A stretch of 64,000 nucleotides of DNA from Pomacea canaliculata (GCF_003073045.1 NC_037599.1:3968001-4032000), one strand, 5' to 3'; shown: positions 1 to 30,707, counted from the stretch's first letter. Notes: generated from the sequence alone by a model not told the origin. A program made the numbers and translations.

Positions 1-17964
<17,964 letters not shown>

Positions 17965-20940
17965 TCTCCAAGAGACATAGTCTTGAAGCACAAATAAGCG
18001 CATCATGATTTGTACCTAATTTATGTACGTGTGCAATTCATGGATTTGTGCAACAGCTGTATATATATATTAAGGAAATATTTCTTACGAAAAATGTTTT
18101 GGTCGCTTAATTGTTTGTCAGTAGTTGATCTAAGTGTGCATCATAATCATTATCTTTAATCAGGTGTTGACAAAGGTAGAAGATGCATTAGTATATAATC
18201 TCTACACTTATGAGCAAATAGTTGTCTACTCCATTCCCCCTTCAGTTGAATTACCTTCAAACGACTATGTGAAATGCTTTTTCATTAAAGAGACTAGCAC
18301 ACTTTGCAGGTGCTTTTTCAGATACAGCGTGCAGATGTGCCAAGATTGAGGACTGTTCTTAACTAGTGCATTTAATAGCGGGAAAAAAGATTGCATCACA
18401 GTTGATTGCTCCCATAATCATTTTTGTAACACCATTTTTTTTTAAATTAATTTTTTGGAGGTATCAAATACAGGTATAAAATCTAGAATGCATTTGTAGC
18501 CCCTTGTTTTGTCTATGGAGTTTTTCTTTCAGTGTGGGAAGGGTATTTTTGTACATCTTTGATGTTGAGGACCTATGCTATCTTACATCATTTTTTGCTA
18601 AGTTTTAAAACAATGAATGTATTTAGATCATGCCATTCAGCTGGGACAGTGTGCTTACTCAGGACATTAACATGATCACTAAAACAAACAAAAAAGACTA
18701 AAGATGTAAAACTAAAGATCATTCTTGTTTTGTTCATTCAGTGTTTAAAAAGTTTGTTGACAGTGCATATAGGTATTGTTTTCAGAAAACGAGGCTTTAG
18801 GGTTGGCTCTGGAAATGCATTTGTAATGATATATGGAAGTATAATGCATGTCTTATTTGTACTATCTGGTACAAGACAGTAGATCTAAATCTCATTACCT
18901 CTACACGCTGTTGGCATATGAATCCTCAGTCTCACAGAACTAAACATTGTACATTGAACAAATGCATACTCTTGCTATATGCATTAAATGATTCGCTGTT
19001 TTAGAACTGGCGTGTAATTTTGCTCTTTTTTTCCCTCTTCATTCCCTTTCTCACCTATGTGACATTGAGCAGTGTAATGTGTTAAATATTTTAAAAGAAT
19101 ATATCGAAAAGAGGTTTTTGTTTTCAAGAAAGAAATGTAATGTATTTTTTACCAACCATAGAATTAAAAAAATCAGTCTAGTCTACAAAGCTTATTGTCA
19201 TTTGAAATGGTGACAGTATAAATGTCCTTGTTATTCTGAACTTCTTTTGTTTTTCAATCAATATTTTAGTTGTTAAAATACTCTGGCTTTGGATTTCTGT
19301 CATTTTTTTTCTTCATTGTTAGGAATTAAAAAATGCTGGTTAAAAAAACAACTGGGTTTCATGTTTCAGAAGTGTAAATGTGCACAAATCACAGAAGGCA
19401 TTGTGCAAAAGTCGACTGTAGTAATCAAATGACGAAATATACTGTTATGCTAGCTATGGGGGGGGGGCATTGGTGTTTTACGCCGTGTCAGCAACTAAGG
19501 CTATATTACGGCAAGCAGCCAGCCCTGTAAACAGATGCCACATATGCTAGCTATAAATGACCATGATTTAAAATAATATTTAAGAGGCAAACATGATCTA
19601 CTAAACATTATGTATTCAAACAGGAAAATGATGCTAATGTGTGAAGGAATACAGGGCATGATGATTACTCAAGAGCAAAAACTTGATCCAGTCAAGACGT
19701 TTTGGTTTCAACATGACAGTTCCCTTTTCACTCTTGAGACTGAACGTCTGGCCAAATGCTGCTACCTACCAAAAGACTTCAAATTTCAAACTTTGTCCTT
19801 CAAATACTATGAAAGTGTCATAGTGACAAAATTAACACCAGAAACACGGAACAGAGGGCAATAAAAGTCCAATCCTCAAAAAACTTAAAAAAAATAAAAG
19901 AAAAACACAAAATGACTATGAGGTCATTACAATTACAAGGATGGCAATGATGCTTGAAATAGTACCAATGACGTATATAGGATATTAGTTCTCTGGTTTA
20001 ACCCCGTGACATTACTTATTAAAACAATCTCAAATAATTCTCTCAGTGCAATTTTTTTAGGAACATAAGAAATTTTCATTTAACGGTAATATGACATTTT
20101 AAATAAAATTCAAGATCTGATCTTTTAGTCTTGAAATAATTAGACCGTAGCGAAATTTATCTCCAAAACCACAGATTTTCATTTAGTACCGTGACACTGA
20201 GTGATCATTCTATATATTGCAAAACCGCTCAGTTTCACCTGGTAGGTTATATTTTAAGGGCCTAAATTAAGTATGTATCACAGTCCTTACGGCTTAAAGC
20301 AAACTAGTTTTTACGGAGAAAAGTTCTCAATATTTTGTTAAGGTTATGCAACTCTCGAGTGCTTTCGCTCAAATGAATGAGAGTATCTCCCCTTGAAGGA
20401 AGTGAGTTCAACGTGTGTATCTCGCACCACGCAGCTTGATTTTCAGTCGCGAACACAGGTTGTTCTTGTTTATCAGTAAAGATTCAAGTAATTCATAATT
20501 TTGTAGTTCACAGTCTTTTTTTCTTCTGTTAATGAAACTGATTTATTAATAAGTCTCGTCGAAGACGTTTTTATTGGATCGTAAAGATCCAGTGTACTTC
20601 CAAACACGAAAGTTAACAAGAAACACAAACGTTTTCTCTGCTCAATATATAGATTAGTTAAAACCCTCACGATATTGTATTTTTTTTTCGCTATACGCTT
20701 CATTAGCTTTGAATATGGATTTTGGAACATAACGATTCAATTAGTACAGGTAAACATATATTGTGGCATATCGTGGTGGTAGAATGGGGGTACAATTATT
20801 TTTCAGACCTCACAGGTGTATTTAGAATGTAATGTCCCATGTCTTTATAGTTCTCTTATCGAAAGACGAAGGAGTGAGCAATACCACATGTTTATTTAAT
20901 ATAGTTAAAACTTCTAAGTTAAATTTGACTTGATTTATTA
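17965..20940 (+). other. SMARCA4 3' UTR and SMARCA4-BRIX1 intergenic region
   Basis: AT-rich DNA after the SMARCA4 stop. The 3' UTR end is not resolved: ATTAAA-type signals occur at 18983-18988 and near 19162 and 19325, but no canonical AATAAA stands out. A reverse SINE fragment lies at 19458-19542. Short reading frames here show no family resemblance or splice context. The BRIX1 promoter should lie between about 20700 and 21010, but no TATA box is obvious. Confidence 0.6.
19446..19554 (-). mobile_element. short 3'-end SINE copy with 12-bp target-site duplication
   Basis: The 85-bp insert at 19458-19542 is the 3' end of the SINE in reverse (C-tail seen as a G run, then CATTGGTGTTTTACGCCGTG). 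It is flanked by perfect direct repeats TATGCTAGCTAT at 19446-19457 and 19543-19554. The intact duplication with a truncated head indicates 5' truncation at integration rather than later loss. Confidence 0.8.
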
Positions 20941-21013
20941 GCTGGTGACAAAATTGAATGCCTGTGTAATGTTATTTTTTCTTAACAAACTAAAACATCT
21001 TCACACTGCAGAT

Positions 21014-24000
21014 ATGGCAAAGAGAAAACTAGTGGGAGCTCAAGAAGGAGAGAACAAGAAAAAAAGAAAAAAGCAAAGCCCCAAAATTAAAAAAACACAA
21101 AACATGGCGGAGAAGATACAAAGTCAATCAAGTGACAATGTTGAACGTCCGAAGGTGAGAAATATTTTGAGAATTTGCTATTTAACAATACTAAACGCTT
21201 CACCAAGGTTTTAGATAAAGTAATAATGGTGTCTGCTTCAGCATTCACATTCTTTAGACAAAGCGTTAGATTCTGTTGCATATGTTTGCCGCATATTTGG
21301 TTACATTTGGTTAACATACTACTTTCCCTTTATAGGTTTTATGTTGTCTATTTTCCCAATTTTGTTTGTGCACTATATGACGAGTCATTTCCGACAAGAC
21401 ACCACAGAGGGGATTTTTTATAAGGCACAGGAACAGCCCTTGCTTACTGGCGCCCCATAGTGTAGTGGTTATTACTTCACATTACACATTTCATTCAAAT
21501 TAACTAAAAATCAATCTGTGCATAGTATATTAGTATGCTATAATAGTATATAATGCCAGGAATACAATCCTAGATAAAAATATTAGACGAACTCTACAAA
21601 GAAACCGACTAAACGATATGTAAAAATTAAAATATAACTTGTTACGGAAGTTATATGCTATATTTGTACAGCTGACATCTCACTGAGCTGCATCACAACA
21701 TGTCCTCGACCCGTGAGTTTTCCACTATTGACAAAAAAGACATATAGTTAAGATTGCATATAACAATATTGCATTGTACACTGTTGACCCCTGCACCTGT
21801 ACATTGAGAAGTATAGTTGCTTCTCATGTAAAGCATGACAGAACACAAACAAGCCGCACATTAGTTTTGTTTATATGACCCTATGCAACCTTTTTTCCCG
21901 ATTTTATTGTATTTAAGATTGAACATTATGTCAAATACAAAATGACTAAGAATGTCACGATTAGCCATGTTCATTTTCAGGCTAAATGGACAAACAAAAC
22001 CAGAGTGCTTGTTTTAAGCTCAAGGGGAATATCACACAGGTCCCGGCATCTTATGGAAGATTTGAAGAGACTCATGCCACATTCTAAATCAGGCAAGATA
22101 AAGCAGAAACAAATCTATTCATGTAGCAGAAAAATAAAGAGTTGGGAGTTTTTAGTTTTATTTTAATTGATAAAATCTTAATTAATTCATATGTAATTTC
22201 TTTATTAATTTTTTGGATGCATGAAGTGTACATTACTGCAACATTATATAATAGTTGCTTCTTGCAATTGCAGAAAACAAAATGGACCGGAAAGACAAGT
22301 TGTTTGTTTTGAATGAGGTATGACTTTGCTTCTTTCTTTTCAAGCTCTTTTTTATGAGTGGAAATAAAGTGACTTTTTTGAAAGTATTTTATTTTACTAT
22401 GTTTGGTTTCTCATTTTCAGATGTGTGAAATGAAAAACTGCAATAAATGCATCTATTTTGAGGGAAAGAAGAAGCAGGACCTGTACATGTGGTATGCTCT
22501 TTAATTTTCATGTGGACTGGTTATGTTGCATGTTTTATAACGGTTCATTGAGAGATAAATTATCTATGTATTTGACATGATAATGTATGGCTTAGTCCTC
22601 TTCACTGCATTAACTTCTTTCTGTCAAAGGCAAGCTTCCATATCTGTGATCATTTAGTAATCTAATCAACTAGGACGGTACCTGATAAATAAGGCTTACG
22701 ACTTATTTTTTTTTTTATATTCAGTTTCTATTTTCATAGTAATGTAAGTAAATGTATCACTAACATTGCCTTTTAAAAAAAAATCTGCACTGTTTCAGGA
22801 TCTCTAATGTGCCGAGAGGACCATCAGCTAAATTTTTGGTTGAAAATGGTTGGTTCCTTACTTTTCACTTAACTTTAATCTGTTGGTTTGTTAAATAGCA
22901 GCAAAAGAATGAATGAAAAAGAGGAAAACCCCAAAATTAAAGTTGTCAGCTTCATATGGTGTCAGTGATGTTATTCACATGTATCTGCACTTATTAATAT
23001 TTCATTTATCTTCCTCATCTGACACTGATTTATATATTTAAAAAAAAAAGGGGTAAGAATAATTGTACTATATAGCCATGTAATTACTCTATGAAAAAAA
23101 TCTAAATAATGCTTTCATTTTTTTTTTATGGGAAATCAAATCTAAAAATGTTTGGACTTTGTAACTAAACAAAAAATGTTTATCTTACTGCTTGACATCA
23201 ACATTGCATAACTACTTTTACCATAAAAGCATATTTGTTGACAATAGAAACTAAATAGATTGCAATGAATAATGCTTAAAGGGCCTTGCTAAGATGTCTC
23301 AAATGATAGAGGAAGCAGTAAGATCTGGTTCAGTTTTTATTTCATTTGCTTTAATATTTTTATGACGTATGTTTGCCAGAGAAGAAAGGAAAGAGTAGAC
23401 TGTTGTGGCCACCAGATTGTTATAATAACTTTTCTGTTGTTGCATATCAGATGAAAATGTTCTGTTCTCCATCCTTCTTCTAGTTCATACTATGCTGGAG
23501 CTGAAAATGACAGGAAACAGCTTAAAAGGTTCTAGGCCTATTCTATCCTTTGACAAGGTTAGCCATTATTGCTTCATTATGCTGAAGATGGGTATTCTTG
23601 TTTCTTGATTATCATTAGCATTTTTCTGGATTAAAAAAAAATTAAATCCAAGATGTTTGCCTTTTTCCCATGTATATTTATGCAGAGATAGTTGCCTTGA
23701 TTTTTTTTTTTTAAACAGTGAATATAAAGTCAAAGGTGTAATGGTTTGTCTGTTTTGGTTTCTTTTCAGGCTTTTGACAGGGCTGCACATCACACATTGC
23801 TGAAAGAGCTGTTTATACAGGTAGAATAAATGCATTTCTGGACTTCTGCTTGGAGTTAGAAGTTAATTTTAAACTCAGTAACTAACAGACTTCTTTAGAA
23901 AAAAACATTGCTTTGTTATTTGGTCTTTCCTGTGTTAAATTATGTAATGCTTGCATCAACAATTGTCTCATGTCAACATTTGCTATTTAATAGTGTTTCC

Positions 24001-27000
24001 ATTTTGTCCAGATATTTGGAACACCAGCATATCACCCAAAAAGTCAACCATTTTTTGACCGAGTGATGTCATTCAGCATTGCTGATGGAAGAATCTATAT
24101 TCGTAATTACCAGATTGTGGAAGATAATGCTACTCTTGCAGAGATGGGTAAGCTTAATTTAGAGATTGTAGTTATGTTGTCTGAACATATTTTTCTCCAT
24201 TTTTAATCACTTTATTTGGATTAACATACAGGAGCATGGCTGATAGTGTATGCTCATGTGTGCATGTTTTAACTGGAAAGGATCTATTTTGTTGAATCTA
24301 GGAAATTTCCTACTTCCCCCTATTGTGTTGTCTTCTGTTTGCACATGACCAAGTTTTCCATGGTGTTTAAGGCCAGACACCGGTCGAAAAATTGTCAAAA
24401 ATTTTTCATTTTGGCCATTTTCAGATTACTTCATACTGTCAAAGTTCATATTTTGTTCTATTCACTCACCAAGTGGTTTTTCATAGAATAATCTAGAAAT
24501 ATGTCTATTTTGTCAATGAAAACATCTACTTCTATCCTATTTACTTTTCCCGAGCGCAGAATTAGCGAGAATAGAGAATGTTTGAGACATAGCAACACAC
24601 CTCGCCACGTGGGCAACTGTGTCACATCGTATATCGGTCGAAAGGTCAGGACATGAATTTTCAAACAAAGGCTGAGTCAAAACCCTTAGAAGGCCCCAAG
24701 CTATGATACAAGCTCTTTTCTAGACGACACAAAGGGTCGGAAACTTCCTTATATGGACGCATGCGTAACATACTTTGCATATAGCCAATCAGAATTCACT
24801 AATGCCGACCTAGACGGGGTCATAGGGCACACGAACACGCTTCGGCTGTGCTCGGGTATCCCACAAGGCAACTGTCATGGCCTCCGGATGTATAAACAAA
24901 TGGCGACAGCAAGTCAAAGCTTGTTCTGGGATATTTTCTTTTCTAAGACATTAACGTTAATATTAAATGTTTATTGTGACTGTCAGACGCTCATTTCTTC
25001 TCACAATACCACGTGCAAAAAAATAAAAACCACGTGGACGTTCTTAGACCGTCGTAGCAGCTAAAAAAAGTAACTTAGTGAACCGAATTCGGCTGTCGAA
25101 AACACCATCAGTCATGTGGTAAGCGAGCTGAAAATAAAGCGAAGTTTTAATTTCTGCTGCAAATCTCGGTAGTAATCAGGACTAGATGCGAACATTTACA
25201 CATTTGAGTCAACTTGCAATGCTAGTTATTTATGTACTTTGTCAGGAATGTAAGGAAACAGAGCTTACATCATTTGCACAGAAAACAAAGGTTGGGTGGG
25301 GGTTGGATGGTCTTACTCCAACCAAATGTAACAAACAGAATGTGAAGACAATTATGTATAGCATTCCTAACAAACAATGAAAACTGCTATCTAGTCAAGT
25401 TTGAAGCCATTCAGTGTCTAGAGAGCACATCATTGTCAGCCCCCTAAAAGGCCAGACAGCTATAGTGCTTTTCCCAGAAATCTTTGACAGAAAATAAGAT
25501 ACCCCCTAGCCACAAAAATCAACCATCTTTAATCCATGTGACTACAGAGGTAATTCATAAAATAATCCTAGCATACAGAGGAACAGAACATGAGCAGCTG
25601 CTCAAATTATGGTGCAGTCAGTGATGTATCTCTAGATTTCATGAATAGGTTATTCTTATTCCTATTTGCCCCCAGTGGAGCATAGGGCTGCAAGAATTGG
25701 TTATACTCCCATATAAGCTTTTGAAATAATTTCTTTAATTGATGTTCATCCCATCACCCTGCAACTGAAGGCTAAGAAAGATGAGAGTGTTTCCTACTAA
25801 TGCTGCTACTTCAGTAGATGCTCGCAAAAATTGGAAGCAATATGCGACATCATCACTAAATGTTAGATAGCAAAAGACCAAAGATGGCAAAAACCATGAA
25901 GCTAGTGGACACTGAACTTCTATATAACTAACTAAACATATAACTGTGTTGCTCAATGTTTGCAAACACCATTGTTTTTATTACTGTGTACTTCTCTGAA
26001 GCCTGGTCAGCAGTTGGGTACACTACACAACCATGTTGACTTTTCTAAAAGTGAATAAAATAATTAATTTTATTAGTAATGTTAAAGTTATATGTAGTAA
26101 CACATTGAAAGATGGTTATATTTTTCATTCAGCAGGTAAATTACATGAAAGGCTTAGATAAACACAAGTTACTAAGCTTGATATTTCTGCTCGCGCTTTT
26201 TCCGTTCATTGTTTTTGTTAGTTTGTTTACTTAAAATCCCTATAACTTATATTTGACATGTGATACAGGCCTAAAATTTGAATGAAGTTTTCTACATACA
26301 TATGTAAACATTTCAGTGAGAGCTTTTAAAAAAATATTTAGTGGTTTAGTAGTTACTAAGCTTTCACTTTGTTTTCCTTCGCCTTTTCAGTTTCTTGTTT
26401 TAGTAAGCTTGTTTAGTTCAAAAGCTTATAACTTTATATTGGCATGTGATACAGGCCTAAAATTGGGTTGAAGTTTTCTTTATTCATATTTAAACATTTC
26501 TATGAGAGCTTTTAAAAAAATATTGAGTAGTTTAGAAGTTACTAAGCTTTCAGTTTTTCTTTCCGCGATTTCTCAGTTCCTTGTTTTGGTTAGAGACTGT
26601 TTACTTCAAAAGCTAACTCCTTCTTTTTGACAAGAGATATAGATCTGCAATTTGGTTGAGCTTTTCTTCATACAAATTTAAACATTTCTATGATAGATTT
26701 TTAAAAATTACTTAGTAGTTTGGTAGTTATACCGTTTTACATCAAAATTTCTTAAAATTTAACACACTTTTTTACAAAAAAAATTATAAAAAAAAACTAA
26801 GAGGAATTCGCAAATTCTTTATCATAGAAATGTAGATCTGTCTTTTAGGTAACTATTTCAAAAAGAATTTTGAGTCTACTCACAAAATTGAAGAAGTTTT
26901 TAGCTTTTAAAATTGTTTGTTTTGGCGCCATTTTGGATTGTTTCCATGGCAACCGAGAGCGCGACGAGTGCAGTAAAACCATTTTTTGAAACTTCATTCA

Positions 27001-27969
27001 AGGGCTAAATAGCTGATATAAAAAAATCCGCGCTATCCCGTGAAACACAAAAAAATTTTTTTTTTTTTTTTTCGACCGGTGTCTGGCCTTAACGTTTTTA
27101 AATGAAGAGCTTGAACAGTTCACTTCTTCGAATTTGAGAAAAAAATTTTTGAATGTTTTTTTCCAGGTCCTCGATATGTGCTAAATCCAATTCGCATTTT
27201 TGAGGGTTCATTTGGTGGCCCTACATTATACCAGAATCCTCAGTATGTTTCACCAAATGAGGTAAACTTCGATATTACAACTTTTGATATTTATGAGTTT
27301 TTGTGGTCTGCATGGAAAATATTTGCTGAATTCAGTTTAAAGCTTTTTGTTTATTTTGAGAATCAGTTTTAACAGAGATAATTATGTCAAAAAATATCTA
27401 TGTTTATAACATTATTAGAGAGCATTCTACCATATTTGTTAATATCAGGTAAAGCAACTGATGTTACAACTGCATATAGCTTGATGCAGATCATTTTATG
27501 TTTAGAAATGTATTTTGAAGATGGAGAATAAGACATCGGCTCCAGTAGCTGTTACCATGTTTTGATTATCAATGTACTAAAAATTTTAGTCATTTCTTTC
27601 AAAAGATTGTTCTTAAGAAGGTAAGTTGTCATTTGTTCAAAGATATAGATTTTTAAAAAAAGTGTTGACATTTTGAATTTCAAAATTCGTTAATGTGCTG
27701 TTGGATGAATGATGTTAAATCATTTTATCCGTGAAAGTTTGAGAAAACACTGTACAAAGTGTAAAGTATTGTGGCATTCATTTTGAGATTTTAAGTTGGT
27801 TTCAATGTCATTACAGCATAGAAGGGCTATTGCCAGGAAGATAGGCCAGAAGTACAAAGGAAAGCTGGATCAGAAAATGGCCCGGGAACTTCGTCCAGAC
27901 TTGCCATCCTATCCAAGTGATCCTTTGGATGATGTTTTTACAACTGCCCAATCAGAAGAAGCATCGTAG
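21014..27969 (+). CDS. BRIX1: ribosome biogenesis protein BRX1 homologue, 10 exons
   Basis: Nucleolar Brix-domain protein needed for large ribosomal subunit (60S) assembly. Coding exons: 21014-21154, 21981-22092, 22274-22317, 22421-22491, 22799-22848, 23484-23557, 23770-23820, 24012-24147, 27167-27261, 27817-27969 (TAG); all phases join, giving 308 residues. After a lysine-rich N-terminus the Brix domain begins at AKWTNKTRVLVLSSRGISHR and continues with HLMEDLKRLMPHSKS, DRKDKLFVLNEMCEMKNCNK, HPKSQPFFDRV and IFEGSFGGPTLYQNPQY. The start at MAKRKL was chosen because it opens the basic tail; an in-frame ATG at 20945 exists but precedes a hydrophobic stretch and an acceptor-like CAG, so a 5' UTR intron is possible. 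The intron at 22093 has a GC donor. The protein lacks the basic C-terminal extension of human BRIX1 (about 353 aa). AATAAA follows at 28098. Confidence 0.95.
24367..27092. mobile_element. 2.7-kb TTAA-flanked non-autonomous DNA transposon (piggyBac-like)
   Basis: Both ends carry TTAA (24367-24370 and 27089-27092) next to perfect terminal inverted repeats GGCCAGACACCGGTCGAAAA. It occupies the BRIX1 intron between the exons at 24012 and 27167. Inside are a GC-richer 5' third with a 103-codon open frame (24753-25064, no recognised family), a middle part without a clear gene, and three 180-bp degenerate tandem repeats (26165-26745). No piggyBac transposase is recognisable, so it would depend on a transposase supplied elsewhere. 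TTAA duplication is the hallmark of piggyBac. Confidence 0.8.
26165..26745 (+). repeat. three degenerate tandem repeats of about 180 bp
   Basis: Units begin near 26170, 26352 and 26531 at a shared TTACTAAGCTT. Each then carries a pyrimidine-rich stretch, a TTGTTTA-type phrase, GTGATACAGGCCTAAAATT or its variant, and TAAACATTTCTATGAGAGCT or its variant. The third copy is the most diverged. They lie within the 2.7-kb TTAA element. Confidence 0.75.
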
Positions 27970-28097
27970 TGTGAATTTGTATGTGTATGTGAGAGAGAGA
28001 GCCATTTGTGTGCTTGCTTGTCTGCATGTATGTAGTAGATATACATGAACATCTAACTTTTGCTGCCTAAAAGTTCTTGTGAAATCACTGTCGTATC

Positions 28098-28103
28098 AAT
28101 AAA
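28098..28103 (+). terminator. BRIX1: BRIX1 polyadenylation signal
   Basis: AATAAA occurs 128 bases after the BRIX1 stop codon, in an AT-rich 3' UTR. It is the first canonical signal after the stop. Confidence 0.7.
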
Positions 28104-28670
28104 AAAATTAAAGGATTTTGCATTGCTCTTTATATGTTATTTTCTGTAATGCAAATGTGGAACTCATTTGTAACATCATCTCTTGATAAGCATGCTTTTT
28201 TTTTTCTCGTAAGGAGGGAAAAGTGTGGTGTCATTAGAAGAGAGAAAAAAATGAAATCTTTTCAAGACAGAAGGTGTTTAAATAAACTAAGTTTTACCTC
28301 TACACAAATATGAGAGTGGGTATATTTGTCACTTTTGTGTTGGCATAGTCAGGCTTGAAGGAAACATTTTATTTCAAGTGTTTACCATCTGCGTTGTAGG
28401 TGAGGGGAGAGAGTAAAGGCCCTTGCTGCTGTGCACCAGGAAAAAAGTCTGGGAAAGCAAATAGTGGCCTATTCAATAGAAACCCATGCTAAAAATACAA
28501 AACCAGAAGCCTAATAAGCCACCCAACTGAAGAGGATCTAATAGAAGAAAAGCACAGTAAAATAGATTGTCAAGAGCAGCATCCTCCATCAATAATGCAA
28601 TAGAGATCTCTACAAATTCATCAATTATAAAAAGGCATTTGACAGAGTCTGACACTCCAACATTAAAGAG

Positions 28671-28813
28671 CGGGGGTGGCAGGAATTGGTGTTTTATGCC
28701 AAGCCTTACCTGTAGATACCACATGCAGAGAAAGGACAGCATACCCTAGATGACAGTGGAAGCCAGAAAAGCTAACCCTCACTGTAATGGTGACACACGC
28801 TAACAATCGGACC
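28671..28813 (-). mobile_element. old SINE copy, reverse orientation
   Basis: Reverse copy with a G-rich start, AATTGGTGTTTTATGCCAAG, CACATGCAGAGAAAGGACAG and CACTGTAATGGTGACA, matching the SINE at 11134 read backwards. It is diverged, with no clear target duplication. Confidence 0.7.
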
Positions 28814-29476
28814 TTGAAAAGGGTCTTGTTCAAATCATAAAAATGCTACACAAGCTCAAGGAGCACGTACACTACAGTCCTACTTAGTAGGAGACTTACT
28901 CATACAACAGTAGACATTTGTCAGTTGTGCTGTTCAAAGTCTTCCCAGAAGAAATAAAGCAGGAAGCCCTTCACAACCACCCCACCTTTCTATTAGTGGG
29001 AAATCCCTATGTAATTTGCACATTGCAAACAAAACTGACATGATGGCAGGCAGCAATCACTGGCAAGAAACAGGACCTTGCAGACTTACAATGCAAGTCC
29101 ATACAGAACTAGACCACCACTGACAAAAGTGGGGATAATCAACACCAACAAGCATGGCAAAGCAGAGATCTACATGAATGCAATACAGCTTGAGGAGGTT
29201 ATCAATTAGCTTTAAGTACTTAATTACCACCCTTTTAAAGATGGTTGCCGTACAGCAGCAATGGCAAGGCTGCAACAGCATCACATTTATCATGAAGTAC
29301 AGTCCTTTGTACTTGTGTACCTGCTGTATCATACAGTATATAGTCTGCTTTCTGATACCCCCAAACGAATCCAGGCATATGAGACTCAGTAAGAAATTTC
29401 CTACATGGAACGCAAGATCAACAGATTTATATGAAGTGTGGTTACCACCCTCGTCTACATGGGTAGAGTGGAAATG

Positions 29477-29601
29477 GGAAATAGGTGTTTTACCCTGAGT
29501 CAGCAACCGAAGTTATATAATGGCAAAGCAGCCAGCACTGTAAATGCAGAGAAAGAACAGATTGCCCGAGACGAGATATGAACCCCAGACAGCCAACCCA
29601 A
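29477..29601 (-). mobile_element. old SINE copy, reverse orientation
   Basis: AATAGGTGTTTTACCCTGAG, TCAGCAACCGAAGTTATATA, GCAGAGAAAGAACAGATTGC and CCGAGACGAGATATGAACCC match the SINE family in reverse. The tRNA-like head is missing. Confidence 0.7.
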
Positions 29602-29799
29602 AGTGGTCTGGAAAAACGACACCGCAGGCCGCAGCAAACTCAACCTTCTATACAATATAGATTAGAATCGACATACCCACATACACAGTACCATATTTTT
29701 CAAATTTCTGCAGAAAATGTGTCAACTAAGGATATGGCGACGTTCCTTAGCTGGATATGCAAGGCCTCCTCAGAAAACAACTGCGCTGAAAGCTCGCCT

Positions 29800-30236
29800 G
29801 TAGCGAGACAGTTTTTCCACCCAAGAAACTTTTTCCAAGCGAGGTATGCGTCTTGTTGTAAGGACAGAACCGAACTCTCAGCGAGAGCCAATGGCTGAGG
29901 ATACTCCAAAATGAAATTAACAGTTGAGAAACACATGAAACTTTTAGGTTCAAATTATTACAGCTTACAAAGAGATGTGGATAGCGGACTATTTCTTTTG
30001 ATATCACTGCGCGAGTGGGTGTTTTGATCGTCTGCTAAAGAGTAACTACAAGTAACTACAAGTCAAATTAAATAAAAATAACATGAAAAGCTAAACACAT
30101 ACAACTAAAAATTTATTTGGTTATGATAAAAAATACCAAGAGAATGTTTGTTAAATCATTCAGCAACACTAGAAAACCCAGCTTCTGCATTCCTCGCTTG
30201 GAAAAAGTTTCTTGGGTGGAAAAACTGTCTCGCTAC
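29800..30236. repeat. perfect 45-bp inverted repeat with a 347-bp spacer
   Basis: Bases 29800-29844 (beginning GTAGCGAGACAGTTTTTCCA) are the exact reverse complement of 30192-30236. No matching sequence, TSD or coding region was found around or between the arms. It lies a few hundred bases upstream of the PAIP1 start codon. It could be the ends of a fold-back element or a recent inverted duplication. Confidence 0.85.
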
Positions 30237-30707
30237 ACCTCCACAACAAACAGCCACGTGACATGCAGACGCGCACAATGTTATAAAGATCATAAGGTAA
30301 CGATTAGTAAGTGCCGCTTACTTTCATATTAAAGGAACTGCTATTTATTTTACTGCACAGTTAAAGTTTAGACTAAATACCATCTAGAAGGAATTTTATA
30401 TTTTTATTTTCTTGGTATAACATACAGTATTGTCACATTAGACGGCAGAGGTCCATCTCGTGCCACGAAAAGGTGACAAAACAAACAAAACCTAGAAAAG
30501 AGGAGTAATACAATGTTAAACTTACATAATTAGAGTCATGATAAATCTAAATGCATATCATACAACCACATGACAAAATATTGATGTCACGCCAAACGAT
30601 CATTTACTGCAGGACTAACGTGTGAAATTGGGTCATAGACATTTCGCTCGGAAAGTTAAATCGATGAACTTGGACAGCTGTTTCACTTCTGCAGTGTTCA
30701 CTAGAAG

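Larger units (their letters stand above)
27970..30707. other. BRIX1 3' UTR and BRIX1-PAIP1 intergenic region
   Basis: The first 130 bases are BRIX1 3' UTR with AATAAA at 28098-28103. Beyond are two reverse SINE copies (28671-28813, 29477-29601), a 45-bp inverted repeat (29800-29844 against 30192-30236) and short frames without family resemblance. The PAIP1 promoter should lie within roughly 30240-30700; no TATA box was identified. Confidence 0.7.

Noticed and set aside
20945..21013. Upstream start for BRIX1
   Set aside because: The extra 23 residues are hydrophobic and unlike BRX1 N-termini, and a CAG acceptor-like site directly precedes the chosen ATG.
24753..25064. 103-codon frame within the TTAA element as a gene
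   Set aside because: No recognised family, no conserved motif and no splice or regulatory context; kept only as a note within the element.
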